From: Ziziphus jujuba
Taxonomy: Eukaryota > Streptophyta > Magnoliopsida > Rosales > Rhamnaceae
Direction: 5' to 3'
NCBI RefSeq assembly: GCF_031755915.1
Contig: NC_083386.1
Span: 22,739,001-22,803,000 of the forward strand
DNA: 64,000 bases
The translations under genes were made by a program, and so were the position numbers. Positions 11,813 through 22,984 of the stretch are shown one piece after another; the first letter of the stretch is position 1; each line of letters begins with the position of its first letter. The notes under the pieces were generated by a model, which worked only from the letters and a program-made list of their open reading frames with translations, was not told where the DNA came from and did not search any database.

Positions 11813-11821
11813 ATACAACTA
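11813..11821. repeat. Right 9-bp target site duplication
   Basis: ATACAACTA, identical to 4291-4299, directly follows the terminal CCCC of the 7.5-kb element. Confidence 0.85.
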
Positions 11822-11867
11822 CTTTTAAAATTTTGGCCTACTTAGTTTGGACTTTTAATTTGTTAAT

Positions 11868-13982
11868 GGGTTTTTTTGAAAAATAGTCACCGTGCATATC
11901 AAAATTTTAAAAATGGAAAAAAATTTATTTTTTGTAAAAACTAGCCAATTTTTAACACATTCAAACCATAATATCCTTTTTTATGTTTTTTTTCATATGT
12001 TTTTTTTATCTCTCTTTCTTTCCCTCTCCTGCCTGCATACTGAAACTAAAACAAATGCGTTTTTGTGGCATTTTGCAGTGGTGACTATGGTATATTTATG
12101 CTCAAATGCATTGAGTTTTTACATGACGGATTACTCATGAACTTCACACAAGATGACATAGTATTTTTTAGAAGTATACTCACGAGGCGCATAACAAGGA
12201 ACTAAGTATATGAGTTAGGTGGTGGATTGATGAACAATATATCTTCTTAATTGTTACGTTTTTGCAACTTAATTATTGTTTTCTTACTTCATCATATTCA
12301 TAGCCTTTTGAATGTAAAGATAATGATTGATTTTCATGTTCATTTTACAAAGAGGATAATGAATTTTGATGTCAATAACTAATCTATTTTGAAAATGTGA
12401 CATTTTTTATTAGATTTCAATTTTACACAATCCCCTTAGGTGCATTTCATTTATGGCTGCTGGAAAATGTTCCGCTTATCGGAAAAAATTTCCTCTAGTC
12501 GAAAAAAAATTCCTCTTGTGGGAAATTGATTTCCGCTAGTCGAAAAGGCCGTTTCAATAGAAGAATAAATTAATTTTGGGGTAAAAAAAAATTGAAAATG
12601 AAAGTGGAAACAAAATATGTCATGAATTGACTGAAAGACCGATGGATTTAAAATCATTGACATTTAAAATCTTATAAAATAATTTATTAACTTTTAAAAT
12701 CTTTAACCAATTAAAAAAAGGACATATGATACACTTTGTTTTCCTTTTCAAAATAATAGAGACATTCCAAGTAATCTTTTGTAATCAGCTTCCTTTATGA
12801 CAAAAATTTCTCCTTTCCGTAGTTTTCCCATAATGCCTCTTTTAATTTAAGATTACATTATTAAATTAATTTTCTAAGTAAGTACTACATCATCATTACA
12901 ACATAAAAAAGCATTTCCATCGAGTATAATATATATCCATGAGTATATGATAATTGTCAAAAGATATAAATTTAAACTGCATAACTATGACACACTAAAT
13001 TAAAAATTCCTAATTCGAAGCATAAGACAATAGATTCGTACATCTCTGCCTATAATGTCTAATACCACCGCATCGGCTACATCTACATCCAATAACATCT
13101 TCACCTTGAGATGGTATGTGTTGCATCCTCGGTCCGTCGCGGTGGAATACTAATATATCCATTTTAGCTTTAGCAAATATTCAGTTCGATCTATCTCAAT
13201 AGAATTGAAAATCTCATCCTCTAACTCTAATTTTGTACATCTTTTGCCAACCACCATCATTTTGCATCAATGTTCCATCATATAAAACAGCAATTATAAT
13301 ATCATCATTTTAAATTTAATGAATAATATTAAACTAAATTAATAAATATATAAAAATATAAATAATACTAAACAAACATATTAACTGTCTAAAAAAATTG
13401 ATTCTGCCTTTTTTTTTTTTTTGGGCTAAATATAACGTTTTCCTACTAGCGGAAACTGAAAAACTAGCAGAAAATGATTGAAGTTTATCTTTTTCGCCAA
13501 TTTTCCTTCGCTTTTACTAGTTTTTGCTATTTTTCAGTTATACACAAATTTTCCCTCATAATCATACCATATGTCATCTAAGTATATTTAGACTCAAATA
13601 TAACAGCTTATAAACTAATTTATTACATACCCATATCAAAAAAATCTTAAAAAATACAAAAGTAAGAAAATGCAAGAATGGTTGTTTATTTGGATAATTT
13701 CACATCATTTCGCACATTTTCATCTTCAAAAGTGAGAAAATATAACAAGAAGAGAGTGAGAGCAGACAAAATGCCAAGGAAAAAGAGAATATGTTTTTTT
13801 CAAAAGGAAAACAGATGTTTATTTGAGACAAGGAGAAAAAGGAAAGGGTAAGAAAGAAATATTCTGTAATTTTCAATTTAATTAAGAGTATTTTTATCCA
13901 CAGTTGGTTAGATTTAAAAAATATATATATTTGTTATTTTTCAAATTTTGATTTATATGGTGGCTATTTTTCAAAAAAACTC
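11868..13982. mobile_element. Second, decayed Mutator-like element
   Basis: The left end at 11868 reads GGGTTTTTTTGAAAAATAGT, then CACCGTGCATATCAAAATTTT. The reverse complement of the right end, from 13982, reads GAGTTTTTTTGAAAAATAGC, then CACCATATAAATCAAAATTTG. Over about 45 bases these inverted ends match well. The interior carries, on the minus strand, a zinc-knuckle fragment typical of plant Mutator transposases, so the element is probably a MULE. No matching 9-bp flanks are visible, so the exact ends may be slightly off or the duplication has mutated. It starts only 46 bp beyond the right duplication of the 7.5-kb element. Confidence 0.6.
13021..13138 (-). pseudogene. MULE transposase C-terminal zinc-knuckle remnant
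   Basis: One minus-strand frame reads QHIPSQGEDVIGCRCSRCGG then IRHYRQRCTNLL. The spacing C-x2-C-x4-H-x4-C matches the CCHC knuckle (CSRCxxxGHNRRTC type) found near the C terminus of plant MURA/MuDR transposases and FAR1-related proteins. Upstream codons in other frames (including a stop in the frame of ...IPPRRTEDATHTISR) show the gene is broken. Function as a transposase is excluded. Confidence 0.6.
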
Positions 13983-14549
13983 ATACGAAGAACTATGACT
14001 AGGAAGCTGGCCCAATAATGATGTATCTAAGACCATTAAGGGGAGAAAAAACTGAACCTTGTGAAATAATGCAAATAACAATTCAATTAACTCAAACAAA
14101 ACCTCTTGATCACCAAGGCTTTAACACTATATTAAATCATCATTTATCCCAAAAGCTTAAGCCAATAGAAAGAAGACCCAACAATGTATATAAAGCTTTA
14201 TTTTCAATAATCCCAAAGTCAATCACTGTCAAAATCTACTGTCCTAAATGAGAAGATGTATTATATGCACCACAATCTAGACACTAAGACAGTATCCTTG
14301 TGTTACAATTTTGCAAGCTTTTTGGCATAGCATATATGCTGCATTTTACTGGCCACATTTGGCTGCTTTCTGAGTATGAAGTGAAGAAGATGAGTTTGCA
14401 ACAACCTGCCACTTTTATGTTATCCTGTATCCAAGTCCAGCAATGTTTCCTTGACTCATATTAGACGTTGATGAAGCATATTTTCGAACTACATTTCCTC
14501 ACCTGTTTTTTATGAAAACCTCAAGCCACAGAAGGCAAATATTACCCAA

Positions 14550-14590
<41 letters not shown>

Positions 14591-15490
14591 GAAAAATAAA
14601 AAACAGCCACGGAAGGCAAATCAGAACTATGTTCCATGAGCATATACAGCTTCAAAATCTGCAAGGAATAATTTTAAAGCTACAAATTAGCTACTTTTCT
14701 TGATGAAAAGAGGAAATAAATAAATAAATAAATAGCATATACTTCTCAGGGATTCTAAAGCTCACTGGATTATAGAAACATTTGGTACTAGAATATTTTT
14801 GGGAATGATCCTAGCACATAATGGGAGTTATATACCCATTTCTTTCTCTTCAATGTACCATTGGGTCCCGGGGGGGGGGGGGGGGTGTGGGTGGTGTGTG
14901 TGTGTGTGTTTCTATCTGTCCTAGTATGCTTATTCTGTTCTTATAGCAAATTCAACCATAGCCTGCAAGCTCCTAGTCCAGAACTTGAATTAAAGGTTTG
15001 ATTACCTCATATGGCCATTTTAATTTTGTGATGTAATTTGTGGTTTGGCTGTATGAAAAACAGAATGCTATCTAGAACCACTGCTAGTCAACAAGGCAAC
15101 CTTCACAGCAAAGATGTTATTTCCTGCATAGGAAAGCTGAAAAGCCACATAACATTTTCTTTTTTCAACTTCTATTTTCATTTTTTTCCCACTCTCAGTT
15201 GCAGAGTACGGAAAAGCATAGAGTAGTATCATAAGTAAATAGAGAAAAAAGAAGTAATAAGAATAGATTAAATATATATTAAATTCAAACGACACAAAAT
15301 TGATTATGTTTAGCTTTATACAGATTCACAAAACCAGTTTGAATAATTTGTAAGTAGTCGTGGTATATAGCTTTATATAGATTCACAAAACCAGTTTAAA
15401 TGACTTACCATGAAGCCAAAAATATATATCTAGCAACTCCATGGCCTATCACCATGATGCTTCAAAAATACCAAACTAAATACATGATAA
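13983..15490. other. Intergenic and 3' flank of the DUF724 gene, no gene seen
   Basis: Contains an (ATA)n microsatellite at about 14551-14590, a poly-G/(GT)n tract at about 14869-14909, and two near-identical short direct repeats (TAGCTTTATA[C/T]AGATTCACAAAACCAGTTT at 15311-15339 and 15368-15396). No convincing coding exon. Confidence 0.55.
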
Positions 15491-18400
15491 TCAAACTCGA
15501 CGGAGGACAAGGAAATTTTGTTTCATCCTTGAGATGTCTTCCATAATATCAGCATCTACTGATTGCCACATATCTAGCTCAGTGCTAATGGCCACTGACT
15601 CGGTAATTAGCCTTGCCTTCTTTTCTACCAACTTCTTCATCTCCTTGCAAAGCTCGTAAACTTCTTCATTAACATTGGTCCTCTTACGAGTGGAATAAGT
15701 GATCTTAGTTTTGACCTCTTCTGAGTCATCTTGAAGTTGTCTCAACTTAGCTTGAATTAATTGCAACTCATTCAGATGACCTCGTAATGCCTTGACATTG
15801 AACCCCATCTTTTCCAATTCAACAAGTGCTTCAGTAGCGTCATTGACTAATTCTGCAGGAGCATCTATTTCCAACTTTGCAATCATTTCAACCAAAAAAA
15901 CAAAGGTAAACATATTGCCAATAGCTAATCCCTCTCGACATAACCTTTTAGACTTCATTAAAGGCTGAAAATGGGGATTTTGAGGCAATTTTCTGAATAC
16001 TTCCATTGATTCAAATTGTTGCCAAATTGAAAAAGTTTTCGCAAAAGGCAAAGATAGACCGTTGTTTTGCTCAATGTCACCTGTAGAACCTATTCCATTA
16101 GGTTGGCAACTGAATTGCTTAAGTTTTAAAGAATAATTAGTCATCAATCAAATAAATTACAGCAACACAACTCATCCGAATTTGGAAATTTGTGACAACT
16201 TACCTGAGTAATTGGCATTTTCTATAGAACAAATTTCATTGATATACATTGATAAAGGTTTATTATTAGAAACAACCAACATAGCTTCTTCTGCCAAACA
16301 ATCTGTTGCAGAGACTAGAGCTGTTCCATCTCTGAGTGCTTCTTCAGAGCCTACAGAATTAAGACAGACCTCGATGCATTATCAGATTTATCACTATCCT
16401 AAATACCACCAGCTCTATGCGGTTGCTTGCTAACAAAATGGAAAAAAATTTATTTCCCTAATTTTGGTTTTAAATTATTACATAGCAGCAAGCTCTCCAT
16501 ACCTGAAACTCCCACAGTCAATTCAGATTTATCAGTTCTACAATTACCAACACCTGCGGCTCTATCCAGTTGATCACCTATAAAATTGACAGAGATTAGT
16601 TTCCCAAAAGTGTCTTATAATTTTACAATAGCAATAAGGCCCCCCATACCAGAAACTTCAATCAGTGCAGTCATAGGCAATTGAACTTTATCAGCCGTGC
16701 AATCTACAGCAATAATTCGAGCTCCATTTTGTTGCTTACCTAAAAACGTTGACACAAAGTAGTAATGAAAAACAATTTACCAGCAAACCGTAATTGGTAC
16801 CTTGGCTTATTACATACCTAGTGCTGCAGCTTGCCCAATTGCAATAGATAATTTATCTTCTTTTCGCTTTCCTTGTATTTCATTACTCACTCCAACATCA
16901 TTCTGCATTTTAATCTCGAACATGAATAAAAGACAGACATTATAATTACCAATATTCAGAGGAACAAATAAACATAGAGGAATCATAGCGGCATCAGCAT
17001 CTCTATTTAGGCAAAAGGTACAATTGCAAACTTAGTTGGAGATTTATAAGCATCAACAAAAATAAAAATTGACACTCCCCAAAAAAAAAGAATCTTAAAT
17101 GATAGTGTAAACAATAAATATTTCCAAGAAGTTTTGGATATGCAGCATGTTAGTCTTTCCAACAAGTTCGAACAGCACTTCAAAGTTTAGTTTGTGATTT
17201 GTGCCTGAAAGGCATACAACTTATGTGGCAAAGACATAGGTTGATATATAATCTTGTATTGATGACAGCAGATCCAAAATGGACACCGTTGCTTCAAAAG
17301 TGACCAAATGGTACAATAATATGTACTGTCATGACAATAGGTAAGACTGAACACTTCTAAGACTGAATCCTTCTGCCCAAATCTCTCTTTCCTTTAATTT
17401 TACTAGGGTTGCTTCCTCGTATGGTTACAATATCACTAAGTCTCACTAGATCATTCAAACAATTTCATAGAACTCATAAAAGCTTTAGATGTACCTCATT
17501 AGGAAGTGGAGAAGACTCTTCAGCATGTGAGACCGTTAATGCCTCAGAATTTGACCCTAAAATGCCAGAACATTAGTTTTCTTTTATTACCAATATTAGA
17601 TTATTAAAACAATACTGCATAAATCCTACATGACTATACCTGTTGCTAAACACTCCACATTTTTAGATTGAGATTTTGGTGAAATAACCCTACTTTTAAG
17701 TGTCGCAGTCCATGTGCCTAGAAATTCAGATTTTGGCATCAGCTGTCTTCCCTTATATTTATGAGATACAGTTGGTAGTTTTCCCAGTCTTCCAACTTCT
17801 TGTTCCTTAATCTTCTACAGGAGGAAGAACATAAATTTTAGTAAAAGCACGAGGTTATGGAATAAACAAGAAAATAAGAGAAAGTGGTGAACTTTGCTAC
17901 CAGACTATAAAATTTCAATTGAATTGTCCATTAACCATGCAAAACATGAAATCAAGTTACGACTCAGCAGGTTTACCAAAGAAACTAGTTATTAGAAGGG
18001 CTAAGTGCCAACAGATTGCATTAGTTAGTTATATGATCATCACTATTTGGCCCTTCTTCATCAAATTCAGCAAAATTAATCTGTCTGAATCTAGTTTTAA
18101 CTTCTTGAAGGGATTTAATTTGTAGTATCATTAAAGGTCAATTCACTTTCCTTTCACTTGAAGTTTTTTAGCAAGCTAATTCATCAATACAAGGACTCAC
18201 CTGCTCCTTTTGGCTGTCTCCGTTGTTGGAAAAAGATGTTTCTTCTTCAGTGTTTTTCATTCTAGTACCTGGACTTTCATTTTGTGTAGCTATCGTGGAC
18301 GTTTTGGTGCTGCTGCATGCATGCGGATAGTGTGATTTAAAATCTGGACTATATGTCACATTCTGAGGCAAAAAGACATGATATAAGTGACCCTTAACTT

Positions 18401-18923
18401 ATTTGAATCTACATTATCAACTTTGGCAATATAAACTGATGTAGAACACAAGGATTTATGAGTTAAGCACATCTCAAAGACATAACCAAAAACCAGAAAA
18501 ATAAATAAAAAAGAGAATTAACTTTGATGATGATGATGATGACTTGTGGATGATAAACTGATTATTTTCTGTATTGTACCCAAAGTTGTTATGCATCACA
18601 TTTGCTGCATTCTAATTCTGTTGTTAATAATTCAATTCCAATAACTTGTGTGTGCAATCAGAATTGTCATATTAGTAAATTACTTGATTTAGAATTAGAG
18701 GTTTTGCATGCATCAGTAATGCTTATTCATAATTACCCCCAAAAAAAAAAATTATTAACTCTAGTAGGATCATCAATCAGGTCACTTTTCCTCCATAATA
18801 AACTTAACGAGTGCCACATCTTTCTATCACTCCAAGTCCGCAACATCAAATATCTATATTCATGGTAGAACTCACAAAATTAGAGTATAAACCTCACATA
18901 AAAAAATTAAAAAAATAAAAAAT

Positions 18924-18992
<69 letters not shown>

Positions 18993-20540
18993 GAAGCATT
19001 CCAACATATTACCATCGAACTCATTGAAAACCACAAAGCCAACAAAACCTCCTCCCCTTTCTTCTCCTCAAACATAGTAAGTACAGAAAAGTATATGTAC
19101 CATTGATTTTGTATCCCATCGTCCATTAACCCATTCCAAGTGCGGCCTCAGTTCGGACTGATCAAATTCCTTCACCCTCTTTCCACGCATAAAATTGACA
19201 ATAGACCTTCTACCTGTAAGAACTTTGGTAATCACTCCAACACACCAATGCAAACCATCAAATGCATCCATCTTTTCAAATACATCAAATCTCCTTTCCG
19301 CTTGTGGAGGATGAGGTCGAATTTGATGGAGTTCCACAGTTATTTTATGAGGACCTTCTTCCTCAATTTTGGAGTTCTCAGACTGCACCAAGAAATAGTT
19401 CGGACCTATTTCTCCAAGAAAAATTGCAGGTGTCCAAGCAATGCAGGGAAGTTCATCATCAAGATTCACTTCTATTGCTTCCCCTGGGTTGAAAAGTGAT
19501 GATCCTGTTGTTTTCTTTATAGAACGATGGGAAAAGAAAAGTTATTTTGTATTCAATAACAAAAACGGAGGAGAAGAAGAAGAAATAGTATTTAAAAGTA
19601 TCTCACATACTGATGACTAAAGGAAAACAGAGTTGCAAATATATAAACATGTAACTATGCAGATGCATGCGTAATAAAGATATTGAAAAAGGAAAAAAAA
19701 AATTTCTTGAAAAAAGGACACAAAGTTATTGATTCTAAAGCTAAGTACCTTCCATTTTGAGGGTCTTAAAGTTTTGAACCTATCATGATTGTGATAAAAA
19801 GGGTAATCCAGAAATATGGGAATGTATGTGTGGGAGAAAGATAGATACCAACAACGTTCAAATCTTGCATGGATAGGAAGATGTAATTGGGCAAAGATAC
19901 CACTTAAAATCTTTATTTCTGAACTACAAAAGCATTACAGTTTGCTTATTACAGAAAACAAAAATAAGAAACTGTATTCTTTGGCATTTTCTCAAGCATA
20001 TACAATATGATAAATCAACTACTCGAAATTATAGTTCTAGTTAAATCTTAAGCCTGCTTTAAATCTCAACCAACTTATTCATAAAACTATATACATTATG
20101 ACTTTATGACTTTATGATTCTTCCACCAATCTAACAAAATTAATCACTTTAACCAATTAAAGTCACTTTTACAGTATTTCTCAGCTAATTCCTACATCTC
20201 CTCTCCACCTTTTCATCTTCCTGAAGGAATACAGAAAGGAAAACAGTGTCTTTGAGACATCAAATTACAGCTTCCCAAAGAACTCAACATATGGGCCTTC
20301 CCTTTGTACAGAATTTATATGTACAAGTCTACAAATAGTGAAAGTTTGAAATGGCAATAAAAAATTTGTTTCGCCTCAGAGATAACCTTTGAAAATGACA
20401 AGAAATGCTTCAAAACTCTCAGTAAAAACAAATTTCCCTAAAATGCCATCTCACCAATATGTTTGAGCTGTTGAGACGATGAAACTAGACCCAATAAGAG
20501 TAAAATATACTGCAAATTAAAAGTGAAAAAATTTAAGCAG

Positions 20541-20574
<34 letters not shown>

Positions 20575-21265
20575 GGGTGAAGCAAAAAGTTATATACCCA
20601 AAAGTAGTAACATTGAGCTGAAGGAAAATAAAACCAAAACTCAAACTCAAACTCCATTTTACCTATTTATCTCTTACTCCATTTTTTGCGGTTAATGAAA
20701 AAACCAAAACCAGAGATAGAAAGCTTAAGAAAATAAAACAAACCCAGAACACGAATGATCAAACCCACAAATAATATTTTTAAAATATAAAAAACTTTTA
20801 TACCTGCTGCTTCTGAGGACGATTCCAAGTACCCTGAATCCAATCCCAGTGAAGCCGCAACTGAGAGCGCACCAACCCCAAAAGATCAGGTGGATTCTTA
20901 AACTCCACATAATACTTGTCACCGACGACACTGACGACGACTCCGGTCCTCCAAACGTCGCGGTGGAAAGCATCCACGACGTCATAGAGCTCGATCTCCT
21001 GCTCATCAGGACCTCCATTTGGTGGCAAAGGCCGGATGTAAGAAACCTCGACGTATTCGGTAAGCGGTTTCCGGTCTCGGCAGGTGACCAAGTGATCGTA
21101 CCGAATGAAAGCCTTGGAATCGGAGCTCCTCTTCCTTTTCTTCTCCGACGACGACGATGAACGAGAAGAAGAGCAAGGGGGTCTGAGAATGACGGCCGAG
21201 AACCAAGCGTTCTGGAAACCGTCTTCGACGCAGAAAACCTCCACTTTAGAGCCCACGCGAAGGTG
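15491..21265 (-). CDS. Agenet/DUF724 domain protein, 11 exons, start codon not found
   Basis: Plant-specific Agenet (Tudor-like) plus DUF724 protein; family members are nuclear and proposed to link histone or RNA binding to transport. Exons: 20804-21256(+), 19749-19779, 19101-19504, 18201-18362, 17640-17814, 17495-17556, 16818-16902, 16650-16739, 16503-16577, 16204-16350, 15491-16089. All phases agree, giving about 760 residues. Exon 1 holds an Agenet pair (VGSKVEVF...VSYIRPLPP; VVDAFHRDVWRTGVVV...RLHWDWIQGTW) and exon 3 a second pair (FNPGEAIEVNLDDELPCIAW; MDAFDGLHWCVGVITKV...RPHLEWVNGRW). The last exon is the DUF724 domain (LPFAKTFSIWQQFESMEVFRKLPQNPHF, leucine/lysine coiled coil, MWQSVDADI). 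Oddity: the frame has no ATG. The codon at 21256 is GTG, and an in-frame TAG sits at 21268-21266 within a possible acceptor, so an upstream exon is likely or the start is lost. Confidence 0.85.
16355..16431 (-). pseudogene. Decayed repeat exon inside the DUF724 gene
   Basis: Between exons 9 and 10, the sequence after TTTTGTTAG resembles the start of exon 8 (GKQQNGAR) and the body of exon 9 (GDQLDRAAG...DKS): it reads KQPHRAGGI-stop-DSDKSDNASRSVLIL-stop. A missing G at the acceptor and an in-frame TAG explain why it was left out of the mRNA model. It shows that these small exons arose by duplication. Confidence 0.6.
18927..18993. repeat. (GA)n microsatellite in a DUF724 intron
   Basis: About 33 GA dinucleotides with one interruption (GAGCGAGA). 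It lies in the intron between exons 3 and 4. Confidence 0.95.
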
Positions 21266-21879
21266 CTAACAGACAAGAGTTTCTGAACCTGAAGAAAAAT
21301 ATCACCTATCAGCTCGCACGGTTGAGCTGGGGGGCCGGGGGGTCATTGCGATGTGTCAGTTTTCTATAGTGCCAGCTCAGCCGTGAATTTCACGAGTTGT
21401 GCTGAACGTGAATATCATGAAATATTTGTTTTTCAAGTCCAATCGACTTTCATGTCCCGACACTCAGCCCTCAAAGACACTCATCTCCAAGTTAACCCAT
21501 TCTTTTTCAACATTATTACAAAACTGCCAGTAAGTTTCTATTGACCCTGTGGGTGTGCCAGAGACATATTAAAGGAAGGGTGGATTCGGGAATTTTACAT
21601 CTATTGCTGGCCTTCCCTCCAAATTTGCCAAATGTAAAGCAAACGAATGGTGTTTTGGTAATAAATTACAAAAACATGACTTGGCTTTTATTCATTTCAA
21701 AATCGAAGTTGATTTTAAAGATCAATGCCACGTGCTAATTGCTAGCACCGATTCAGCAAGTTTTGCTTTATGACCCCCTGGCAATTTTTACTTTTGGCCA
21801 GAAGAGGAATTCACAGGGAACACTTTCTTCTGCTCAACTGAGATTTCCTTGAAAGTTTCATGAAAGTTCTTTTAAGTCA

Positions 21880-21913
<34 letters not shown>

Positions 21914-22984
21914 CCCAATAAAGCATAACAAAATTTTGAAAGCATTTTTTTTTTCATTTTAAATCTATTATAATTGGAAAGGTAAATCATATGGAATAAA
22001 ATTTCGAGAATTATAGAGACTTTCTGTGTAATTTTTATTACCCTACTACGTTTAGTGCTACATGATTTATTAAAAAATTAATAATAATAAAATGAAGGTT
22101 TTGAGTATGAGGCTTTCATAAAAGGTTTGTTTTTCTCCGCTGATAAGGTTGTTAGAGATTATTTATCAATTTAAAATCATTCCCTTTCTGTTTGTCTCTT
22201 TTGTCAGTGCTGAATGCCAATTCCTATGGCATTCTATATTAGTATATAACTATTCGATATACCCAATAAAAAAAAAAAACATTAAAAATTTATTAATTCA
22301 AAAAAAAAAAAAAAAAAACAGTGCAAGCATGATAATATATATGATGCTTCAATGTGGGCCAGCGTATGGGACTCTTTAATCATTAACTTAGCAAAATCAA
22401 AAAGTTTTTTTTTTTTTTTTTGTTTTTTTTAACTTAATCACCTGCAGCATCAAAAAGTTGACTGCTAATTTTTAAACAAATTCACCGTGTTCACAATATT
22501 AGAATTTAGATATAAAAAGCTAAATTAAAAATATTTATAACAATTGAAAATATAAAAAAATTAGATAGACAAGACCGAACCATTAAAAAAAAAAAAAAAA
22601 GAACGATGATATAAAATATTAATAAAATTAAAAAATAAATTTTGATATTGGGTTTAATAATTAATATTAAATCCAACGTGGATTAGTTGAGTTTTTTTGA
22701 ATACTTTCCACTCTGTATTTGCATCATAAAAATAAAAAACAATTGGCACTGCCTGCTGCCTTTGCCTCAGTCAAATTTGTCCGTCTTCCTTCTTTCTCTT
22801 TCCTCTACCTTTCCTTCTTCTTCTTCTTCACCTTCCTTCTCCACAACTATTCTTTTACCCCATTTCTTGCAAGTCATCTTCAAACGCCAACCTTAAATAA
22901 ATCAAATCTTCTTGTTCCTCCATTGAAGATCTCCCCATCACAAGCTTTTAACATCCTCCTCTTCCTTGTTTTTCAAGTCAAACC
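21266..22984. other. Intergenic between divergent DUF724 and metacaspase genes
   Basis: Shared 5' region of two genes pointing away from each other. It contains poly-A tracts (21879-21905, 22300-22318, 22585-22600) and a poly-T tract at 22405-22421. The pyrimidine-rich stretch 22740-22984, including a TTCTTCTTCTTC run, looks like the metacaspase 5' leader. An upstream exon of the DUF724 gene may lie here, but I could not identify it. Confidence 0.5.

Noticed and set aside
18872..19126. Minus-strand frame with Ser-Leu repeats
   Set aside because: Read-through of the (GA)n intron microsatellite in the DUF724 gene, not an exon.
20725..21276. 183-codon minus-strand frame overlapping DUF724 exon 1 (MSVSTFAWALKWRF...)
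   Set aside because: It is an out-of-frame shadow of the Agenet-coding exon; the frame with Agenet motifs is the real one.
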